Shown piece after piece: positions 58,293 to 64,000 of a stretch of 64,000 nucleotides of DNA. Under the pieces are notes generated by a model. The model was given only the letters and a program-made list of their open reading frames with translations, searched no databases and was not told the DNA's origin. Location: NCBI GenBank assembly GCA_019114585.1, contig DXFE01000117.1:1-64000 (forward strand). The letters are read 5' to 3'. The translations under genes were made by a program, and so were the position numbers. Each line of letters opens with the position of its first letter. Position 1 is the stretch's first letter. The DNA comes from Gemmiger_A avium (GTDB lineage Bacteria > Bacillota > Clostridia > Oscillospirales > Ruminococcaceae).

Positions 58293-58302
58293 TCGTGGCA
58301 AA

Positions 58303-58514
58303 AAAGGACGGCCGTGGGCCGGCCGTCCCAGACTGTCGAAAAAATCTTTTCGACAGTCTGAAACCCCGTTTTTCCCGCTTTGTTCGCAGAAAAAACGGGA
58401 ATATCACAAGTGGGAGAGGGCCCTGATGGTCCTCTCCCACCCCCTCTCCCCTTTCGGTAAGAAAAGAGAGAGCCTTTTTCTACGAGCTGAGACGGCCGTG
58501 GGCCGGCCGTCCTT
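58303..58514. repeat. Palindrome cluster bounded by 22-bp direct repeats
   Basis: A GC-rich palindromic 22-mer (GACGGCC...GGCCGTCC) occurs at 58303-58324 and again at 58492-58513. Between them lie a perfect hairpin (58329-58360, CAGACTGTCGAAAA / TTTTCGACAGTCTG), a CCCGTTTTT / AAAAACGGG stem (58364-58399) and a GTGGGAGAGG / CCTCTCCCAC hairpin (58410-58440). This could be a small inserted element that duplicated the ptsH terminator stem, or a multi-hairpin attenuator ahead of the EIICB gene. No coding region was recognised. Confidence 0.6.
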
Positions 58515-58580
58515 TGCTGATAGGCTGCGACCGGCGGCACACCGCCCCGGTCCAACAACCGTGTTAGGAGGACAATACTT

Positions 58581-60026
58581 ATGATGCGATTTTTCCAACG
58601 TTTGGGCAAATCCCTGATGCTGCCCGTAGCCTGCCTGCCGATCGGCGGCCTGCTGATGGGCATCGGCTACTGGATCGACCCCGCCGGCTGGGGCGCCAAC
58701 AACATGCTGGCGATGCTGCTCATCAAGGCGGGCGGCATCCTGATCGACAACATGGCCATCCTGTTCGCTCTGGGCGTGGCCATCGGCATGTCCAAGGACC
58801 AGGAGGGCACCTCCGCCCTGGCGGCGATCATCTCCTGGCTGACCGTGCAGACCATGCTCAGCAGCGCCGTGGTGGCGTCCATCATGGGCGTGGAGGCCGG
58901 CGATGTTCCGGCCGCGTTCGGCAAGATCAACAACCAGTTTATCGGCATCCTGTGCGGCCTGATCGCCGCTGTCTGCTACAACCGGTTCTATAAGACCAAC
59001 ATGCCGGACTTTTTGGGCTTCTTTGCGGGCCGCCGCTTTGTGCCCATCATGACCGTGATCTGCACCCTGATCGTCTGCGTTCCCCTGTACTTTGTATGGC
59101 CTGTGGTCTACAGCTTCCTGGTGGGCGTCGGCGAAACCATCATGAACATGGGCGCGGTGGGCGCCGGTATCTACGGCTTCCTGAACCGTCTGCTCATCCC
59201 CATCGGCATGCACCACGCGCTGAACAGCGTGTTCTGGTTTGACGTGGCCAACATCTACGACATCGGCAAGTTCTGGGGCACCGTGGACGGCGGCGTCCTG
59301 GGCGTGACCGGTATGTACCAGGCCGGTTTCTTCCCCGTGATGATGTTCGGTCTGCCCGGCGCGGCCCTGGCCATGTACCACACCGCCAAGGACAACAAGA
59401 AGAAGATCACCGCCGGTATCCTGCTGTCCGTTTCCCTGTGTTCTTTCCTGACCGGTGTTACCGAGCCCATGGAGTTCTCCTTCATGTTCCTGGCCCCGGT
59501 TCTGTACGTGATCCACGCCCTGCTCACCGGCCTGTCCGTGGGCATCGTGGCCGCCCTGCCCATCCGTGCGGGCTTCCAGTTCAGCGCCGGTTTCATCGAC
59601 TGGTTCCTGAGCTTCAAGGCGCCCTTTGCCCAGAACCCCTGGCTGCTGATCCCCATCGGCCTGGTGTTCTTCGCGATCTACTACGTGATCTTCCGCGTGG
59701 TCATCACCGCCCTGAACCTGAAGACCCCCGGCCGTGAGGACGACAACGCCGACGCCGAGATGAAGATCGAGCTGGGCAGCGACAACTACGCCGCCATGGC
59801 CGCCGCCATCCTGGAAGGCGTGGGCGGCGCCGCCAACGTGACCAACGTGGACAACTGCATCACCCGTCTGCGTCTGGAAGTGAAGGACCGCCTGCTGGTG
59901 GACGAGAAGAAGATCAAGGCCTCCGGCGCCGCGGGCGTCATCCGCCCGGGCAAGACCAGCGTACAGGTCATCATCGGACCCAAGGTCCAGTTCGTGGCTG
60001 ACGAGTTCAAGAAGCTGGTCCGCTGA
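58581..60026 (+). CDS. PTS EIICB permease, N-acetylglucosamine/glucose type
   Basis: This 481-residue membrane permease has a ten-helix EIIC domain (residues 1-385) and an EIIB domain (about 400-481). The EIIB carries the phosphorylated Cys C426 in NVDNCITRLRLEV. The motif PIGMHHALNSVFWFDVANI is closer to N-acetylglucosamine permeases than to glucose-specific ones. TGVTEPMEFSFMF is the conserved substrate-binding loop. The separate EIIA upstream would supply phosphate. GGAGG precedes the ATG pair at 58581; the second ATG is possible too. Confidence 0.92.
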   Translation: MMRFFQRLGKSLMLPVACLPIGGLLMGIGYWIDPAGWGANNMLAMLLIKAGGILIDNMAILFALGVAIGMSKDQEGTSALAAIISWLTVQTMLSSAVVASIMGVEAGDVPAAFGKINNQFIGILCGLIAAVCYNRFYKTNMPDFLGFFAGRRFVPIMTVICTLIVCVPLYFVWPVVYSFLVGVGETIMNMGAVGAGIYGFLNRLLIPIGMHHALNSVFWFDVANIYDIGKFWGTVDGGVLGVTGMYQAGFFPVMMFGLPGAALAMYHTAKDNKKKITAGILLSVSLCSFLTGVTEPMEFSFMFLAPVLYVIHALLTGLSVGIVAALPIRAGFQFSAGFIDWFLSFKAPFAQNPWLLIPIGLVFFAIYYVIFRVVITALNLKTPGREDDNADAEMKIELGSDNYAAMAAAILEGVGGAANVTNVDNCITRLRLEVKDRLLVDEKKIKASGAAGVIRPGKTSVQVIIGPKVQFVADEFKKLVR

Positions 60027-60090
60027 TCGTTTTTCCCCTCTCCGCGCGTCTGGGCCCACAAGATGCCGCGGAACCCCTTATCACAGAAAA

Positions 60091-60118
60091 ACGGCCGCAC
60101 CCGAATGGGTGCGGCCGT
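60091..60118. terminator. Terminator between the convergent EIICB and glgA genes
   Basis: Stem ACGGCCGCACCC / GGGTGCGGCCGT, loop GAAT. On the minus strand TTTTTCTG follows, so it is a good terminator for glgA; to the right the T-run is weak. Confidence 0.8.
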
Positions 60119-60133
60119 TCTGCGTTGTTCGGA

Positions 60134-62002
60134 TTACCAGGGCGTCAGCTCCAGGTACAGGTCCTTGTACTGACGGGCGGAATTTTCCCAGGAAACATCC
60201 TTGGCCATATCCCGCTGCACCACCTCGTCCCAGTGGTACCGGCTGGTGAAATACTCGGTCTTGGCCCGGTTGATCGCGTCCAGCAGCAGGCCCGCGTCGT
60301 ACCGGTCAAAGGTGAAGCCGTTGCCCGCGCCGTTGAACACGTTGTAGGGCTCCACGGTGTCTTTCAGGCCGCCGGTCTCCCGCACGATGGGCAGGGTGCC
60401 GTAGTGCATGGCGTTCAGCTGGGTCAGGCCGCAGGGCTCAAACCGGCTGGGCACCAGCAGCGCGTCCGCGCCCGCGTAGATGCGGTGGGCCCGGGCCTCG
60501 TCGTACTGGATGCAGGCGCTGAACATCCCCTTGCAGGCGTTCTCGTAGTAGCGGAAGGTATCCTCATACTCCTTGTCGCCGGTGCCCAGCACCACCACCT
60601 GGGTGTTGCCGTCCATCACCTGGGGGATCACGGCGCTGACCAGATCCAGACCCTTCTGGTCGGTCAGGCGGGAGATCAGGCCGATCACAAACTTGCCCTC
60701 GTCCTGCACAAGGCCCAGTTCCTGCTGCAGGGCCCGCTTGTTCTCGGGCTTGTGCTGCAGCACGTTGGTAATGTCGTAGTTCACCGCCAGCGACGGGTCG
60801 GTGGCCGGGTTCCACATGCCGTAGTCGATGCCGTTCACGATGCCCCGCAGCTTGTAGCTGTGGTAGCGCAGGTGATCCTCCAGCTTTTCGCCGTACTCGG
60901 CGGTCTGGATCTCCCAGGCGTAGGTGTTGCTCACGGTGGTGATCCGGTCCGCGTAGGCCAGGCCGCCCTTGAGCATGTTGGCGTTCACATAGTCCTGCTT
61001 GAGGGCGCCCATCTCGAACACCTCATCCGGCAGGCCGGTCCAGTAGCGGATGGTGGGGATGTTGTAGATACCCTGGAACCGCAGGTTGTGGATGGTCAGC
61101 ACCGACTTGGCCCGCCCCACCGGCGAATCCTTGAACAGAGTGCGCAGATACACCGGTACCAGCGCCGCCTGCCAGTCGTGGCAGTGCACGATGTCCGGGA
61201 TCCAGTTCATATAGTTCAGCGCCGCCAGCGCCGCCTTGCTGAAGTAGCAGTACTTGGGGATGTCGTCCACCAGGCCGATGTAGGGATTGCCCGCGGAGAA
61301 GAACTCCTGGTTGTCGATGAAGTCATAGACCACACCGTCCCAGACATACTCCATGATGCCCACATAGTAGCTGCGGCCGGTCTGGCCCAGATCCATGTAG
61401 AACTCGCCCCGGTAGACCATTTTGTCCTGGTACTTCTGAGGGATGCAGGCGTACCGGGGCAGGATCACCCGCACGTCGCAGTTCTGCTGCGCCAGCACCC
61501 GGGGCAGCGCGTACATCACGTCACCCAGACCGCCGGTCTTCACAAAGGGATGGCACTCGGAGCCGATAAAGGCCACGCTGCGCCGGGGCGAGGTGTACAC
61601 CGGCTGCGCGGGCGCGCTCTCCACCGGCTGGACGGGCTGCTCGGTCTTGGGTTCTTCCACCTGGGGCGCGGGCTGCTCCGCCACCGTTTTTTCCGCCTTG
61701 GGGGCCGCCTTCTTCGCCGCGGGTTTCTTGGCCGCAGGCTTCTTCGCCGCCGGCTTGGCCGCCGGTTTCGCCTTCTTGGCGGCGGGTTCTTCCTTCTTCA
61801 CAGCAGGCTCCGCCTTCTTGGCCACGGGCTCCTCTTTCTTCACAGCAGGCTCCGCCACCTTGGCTGCGGGCGCTTCCTTCTTCACGACAGGCTCCGCCGC
61901 CTTGGCTGCGGGCTCCTCTTTTTTCACGGCGGGTGCGGGCTTGGTCTGCTCCGCCGTCACCGCCGCGGCAGGCTTTTTCGTAGACGCTTTTTTCTTTGCC
62001 AC
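60134..62002 (-). CDS. glgA: Glycogen synthase with a histone-H1-like N-terminal tail
   Basis: This 622-residue protein has two parts. Residues 1-130 are almost only Lys, Ala, Pro, Glu and Val, with repeated AVKKEEPAAK units and a KKPAAKKPAAKK run, like bacterial histone-H1 tails. Residues 131-622 are a complete GT5 glycogen synthase: SECHPFVKTGGLGDV (ADP-glucose-binding Lys), HCHDWQAALVP, NIHNLRFQG-like TIHNLRFQGIY, ISRLTDQKGLDL and PSRFEPCGLTQLNAM. It adds ADP-glucose to glycogen. The start is GTG at 62002 behind AAAGGAAG. No other glg gene is in the window. Confidence 0.9.
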   Translation of the reverse strand: MAKKKASTKKPAAAVTAEQTKPAPAVKKEEPAAKAAEPVVKKEAPAAKVAEPAVKKEEPVAKKAEPAVKKEEPAAKKAKPAAKPAAKKPAAKKPAAKKAAPKAEKTVAEQPAPQVEEPKTEQPVQPVESAPAQPVYTSPRRSVAFIGSECHPFVKTGGLGDVMYALPRVLAQQNCDVRVILPRYACIPQKYQDKMVYRGEFYMDLGQTGRSYYVGIMEYVWDGVVYDFIDNQEFFSAGNPYIGLVDDIPKYCYFSKAALAALNYMNWIPDIVHCHDWQAALVPVYLRTLFKDSPVGRAKSVLTIHNLRFQGIYNIPTIRYWTGLPDEVFEMGALKQDYVNANMLKGGLAYADRITTVSNTYAWEIQTAEYGEKLEDHLRYHSYKLRGIVNGIDYGMWNPATDPSLAVNYDITNVLQHKPENKRALQQELGLVQDEGKFVIGLISRLTDQKGLDLVSAVIPQVMDGNTQVVVLGTGDKEYEDTFRYYENACKGMFSACIQYDEARAHRIYAGADALLVPSRFEPCGLTQLNAMHYGTLPIVRETGGLKDTVEPYNVFNGAGNGFTFDRYDAGLLLDAINRAKTEYFTSRYHWDEVVQRDMAKDVSWENSARQYKDLYLELTPW

Positions 62003-62228
62003 AACAACGCTTCCTTTCACATCGTAATCTGCCGATATCTCCAGGCTGCGAGCCGCCCGCAGGATCCTCCTCCACTTCCCTTTCCCCTGCCTTGCCGCAG
62101 GGGGCGGACGGCCCCACGGCCCCGTTTTCGGGGCTCTATAAAACACGTTATCATATTCCCACCCAAAATGCAATTCTCCGGGTCGCATTTCTCCATCTGG
62201 TGTCATAAATCGCCCGTATACGACGGGC

Positions 62229-62256
62229 AGCCCGCCGTTCGGTTGAACGGCGGGCT
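62229..62256. other. Hairpin after the ABC exporter gene
   Basis: AGCCCGCCGTTC / GAACGGCGGGCT, a perfect 12-bp stem with loop GGTT, ten bp beyond the exporter stop. There is no T-run on the minus strand, so it is a weak terminator or an RNA-stabilising hairpin. The rest of 62003-62228 is the glgA leader without a recognised gene. Confidence 0.5.
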
Positions 62257-62265
62257 GTCTGCGTC

Positions 62266-64000
62266 TTACATGCTCTGTATCCGCTCCTGTTCAAACTGGC
62301 GGCGGTACAGGTCCCGGTAATAGCCTTTCCGGCGGATCAGCTCGTCGTGGGTGCCCTGCTCCACGATGGCGCCGTCCCGCACCACCAGGATCAGGTCGGC
62401 GCGGCGGATGGTGGACAGCCGGTGGGCGATCAGGAACGAGGTGCGCCCCTTGAGCAGCAGCTCGGTGGCGTCCTGGATCAGCCGTTCGGTCTTGGTATCG
62501 ATGGAGCTGGTAGCCTCGTCCAGCACAAAGATGCGGGGGTCGGCCAGCACGGCCCGGGCAAAGCTGATCAGCTGCTTTTCCCCGGTGGACAGCCGGTCGC
62601 CGCCCTCGCCCACGTCGCTCTGGTAGCCCTTTTCCAGCTTCATGGCCACCTGGTCGGCGGACACTGCCCGGGCCGCCGCCATGACCTCCTCGTCGGTGGC
62701 GTCCAGCCGGCCGTAGCGGATGTTCTCCATCACGGTGCCGCTGAACAGATGGGGGCTTTGCAGTACATAGCCGATATGGCTGTGCAGCCACAGCTGGCTG
62801 CGTTTCCGGTAATCCCGCCCGTCGATCAGCATCTGCCCGGCGGTGGGTTCAAAGAAGCGGCAGGCCAGGTTGACCAGGGTGCTCTTGCCCGCGCCGGTCT
62901 CACCCACAATGGCGATGGTGGACCCGGCGGGAATCTTCAGATTGAAGTGGCTCAGCACGTCCTCGTTGCCGTCCGGGTACCGGAAGGACACATCCCGGAA
63001 CTCGATGTCGCCCCGGATAGGCTCCCAGTTTTCCCGCTTGGGGGCAAAGACGGTGCCGTATTTTTCCACCACTTCGGGGGTGTCGGTGATGAGCGGCTGC
63101 TGTTCCAGCAGGCCCATCACCCGCTCGATGTTCGCCTGCAGGGACAGGATGTCCGCAATGTTGCGGGCGATCTGCTGAATCGGCTCAAAGATGCCCACCG
63201 CGTAGGAGGTAAAGGCCGACAGGGTGCCAATGAGCAGCAGGCCGTCCAGCGCCAGGGCGCCGCCCCGGGCCAGCACGATGGCGGTGGTCAGGGAGCTGAA
63301 GAACATCACCAGCGGGATGTACACGGCGGACAGCCTCGCCGCCCGCACCGAGGACAGCCGCATATCCTGGGTGACCGTCTCAAACTCCCGGCTGTTCTGC
63401 TCCTCGATGACCAGGGTCTTGGAGGTGCGCGCCCCCATGATGCCCTCGTTGTAGGCGCTGGTAATGCGGGAGTTCATCTTGCGCACCCGGCGGTTCCAGC
63501 GCAGGATCTTGTCCTGGAACCAGGCGGTGAGCAGCGAGATGACCGGCACGATCAGGATGACCGCCGCCGCCAGCCCGGGGTTGAGCAGGAACATCATCAC
63601 AAACACCCCCAGCACATAGAACAGCGCCCACAGGATGTCGATGGAGTTCCAGGCGATCATGCCGGCGATGCGGTTGGTGTCGCTCATGATGCGGCTGAGC
63701 AGATACCCCACCGGCGTGACATTATAATAGGACAGGGACAGGGTTTGCAGATGCACAAAGCAGGCCCGCTTCATGTCCCGGCCCACCTGCATCTCGATGC
63801 GCATGCTGCGCCGGGTAAACAGGATGACCGCCAGCGCCTGCACCCCGATCACCACGCCGTAGAACAGCGCGAACCAGGGCAGCCCGGCGGTATCCCCCGT
63901 TTCGATGAATTCGTTGATGGCATACCGCTGGAACAGCGGCAGCGCGATATCCACGATCGCCACCAGCAGGTTCAGGGCGATCACCGCCCCGATCAGCCCC
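62266..64000 (-). CDS. ABC exporter, fused permease/ATPase (5' end outside window)
   Basis: At least 577 residues are visible; the frame stays open to the right edge, and only the first part of the N-terminal region appears missing. An ABC type I exporter membrane domain (six helices) is followed by an ATPase domain with Walker A GETGAGKSTLVNLACRF, signature RLSTGEKQLISFARAV, Walker B IFVLDEATSSID and H-loop LIAHRLSTI. The signature reads LSTGEKQ rather than LSGGQRQ. Such proteins form homo- or heterodimers and export lipids, peptides or drugs; a partner gene may lie beyond the window. Confidence 0.92.
   Translation of the reverse strand, partial: GLIGAVIALNLLVAIVDIALPLFQRYAINEFIETGDTAGLPWFALFYGVVIGVQALAVILFTRRSMRIEMQVGRDMKRACFVHLQTLSLSYYNVTPVGYLLSRIMSDTNRIAGMIAWNSIDILWALFYVLGVFVMMFLLNPGLAAAVILIVPVISLLTAWFQDKILRWNRRVRKMNSRITSAYNEGIMGARTSKTLVIEEQNSREFETVTQDMRLSSVRAARLSAVYIPLVMFFSSLTTAIVLARGGALALDGLLLIGTLSAFTSYAVGIFEPIQQIARNIADILSLQANIERVMGLLEQQPLITDTPEVVEKYGTVFAPKRENWEPIRGDIEFRDVSFRYPDGNEDVLSHFNLKIPAGSTIAIVGETGAGKSTLVNLACRFFEPTAGQMLIDGRDYRKRSQLWLHSHIGYVLQSPHLFSGTVMENIRYGRLDATDEEVMAAARAVSADQVAMKLEKGYQSDVGEGGDRLSTGEKQLISFARAVLADPRIFVLDEATSSIDTKTERLIQDATELLLKGRTSFLIAHRLSTIRRADLILVVRDGAIVEQGTHDELIRRKGYYRDLYRRQFEQERIQSM

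Noticed and set aside
54963..58301. A 1112-codon minus-strand frame opposite the PTS genes
   Set aside because: Antisense shadow of licT, EIIA, EI and HPr, whose motifs and ribosome sites are unmistakable.
58293..58580. A second RAT antiterminator before the EIICB gene
   Set aside because: No GGxTTGTTACTG or GCAGGCAAxACC halves occur there; the hairpins are of a different kind.
61700..62000. Possible CRISPR-like or DNA repeat array in the glgA 5' region
   Set aside because: The periodicity is protein-level low complexity (AVKKEEPAAK-type units) without constant-length spacers.

Overview
The window is chromosomal DNA from a GC-rich, Gram-positive member of the Firmicutes. The most likely source is an Oscillospiraceae/Ruminococcaceae gut anaerobe of the Faecalibacterium-Subdoligranulum-Gemmiger kind. 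This placement is an inference from gene content: a lipoteichoic-acid-synthase-type sulfatase, lipoproteins with classical lipoboxes, AGGAGG-type ribosome binding sites, a LicT/RAT antitermination system, CmpB-like, DUF5702 and DUF5662 proteins, and a secretin-less Tad pilus locus. No insertion sequence, phage gene, CRISPR array or tRNA was recognised. The left edge looks like the promoter and leader region of an rRNA operon read leftward out of the window.

Layout. 0-2.4 kb: tandem consensus promoters, then leftward genes for a zinc-dependent phospholipase C-like protein, a PAP2 phosphatase and a GNAT acetyltransferase. 2.4-5.8 kb: a LacI-type regulator with two matching operators, a PHP-type metallohydrolase and a TetR-type regulator. 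5.8-14.2 kb: DegV, a flavodoxin-like reductase, a MATE exporter, a DUF5662 protein, a CmpB-like membrane protein, DNA polymerase IV and an LTA-synthase-like enzyme. 14.5-18.7 kb: the leftward pstSCAB-phoU phosphate operon with a direct-repeat cluster upstream of pstS. 18.9-22.2 kb: an aromatic-acid-exporter-like protein and a hybrid histidine kinase, transcribed divergently. 22.4-27.1 kb: a leftward glycerate/gluconate set (MBL hydrolase, CdaR regulator, GntP permease, glycerate kinase). 27.3-34 kb: two hypothetical membrane proteins, a chimeric and circularly permuted GH3 lipoprotein, and an MgtA-type P-type ATPase. 34.3-38.1 kb: a compact zinc-uptake operon (zur, a small Cys-containing membrane protein, znuA, znuC, znuB, a lipoprotein) with a Zur/Fur-type operator on its promoter. 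38.2-50.3 kb: a twelve-gene Tad/Flp pilus operon that also encodes an FHA protein, a PP2C phosphatase and two prepilin peptidases. 50.3-54.8 kb: a DUF2798 protein, a large LRR/InlB-repeat surface protein and CutC. 54.9-60 kb: a PTS operon (licT, EIIA, EI, HPr, EIICB) preceded by a RAT antiterminator overlapping a terminator. 60-64 kb: glycogen synthase with a histone-H1-like N-terminal tail, and an ABC exporter cut by the window end.

Three items stand out as possibly undescribed. The first is a family of roughly 210-300 bp composite inverted-repeat elements (6.8, 14.2 and 22.2 kb). Each sits exactly between convergent genes, and each has its own different central hairpin. The second is the GlgA enzyme with a 130-residue Lys/Ala/Pro tail. 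The third is the GH3 gene, whose first part appears to have been replaced by an unrelated lipoprotein domain. HPr also lacks the regulatory serine used for carbon catabolite repression in most Firmicutes.

Regulatory logic visible in sequence: Zur represses its own zinc-uptake operon; LicT, controlled by PTS phosphorylation, would antiterminate its own PTS operon; the LacI-type regulator probably loops DNA between two operators 92 bp apart; pstS is separated from pstCAB by an attenuator-like hairpin. Gene starts were placed using ribosome binding sites, and several use GTG or TTG.
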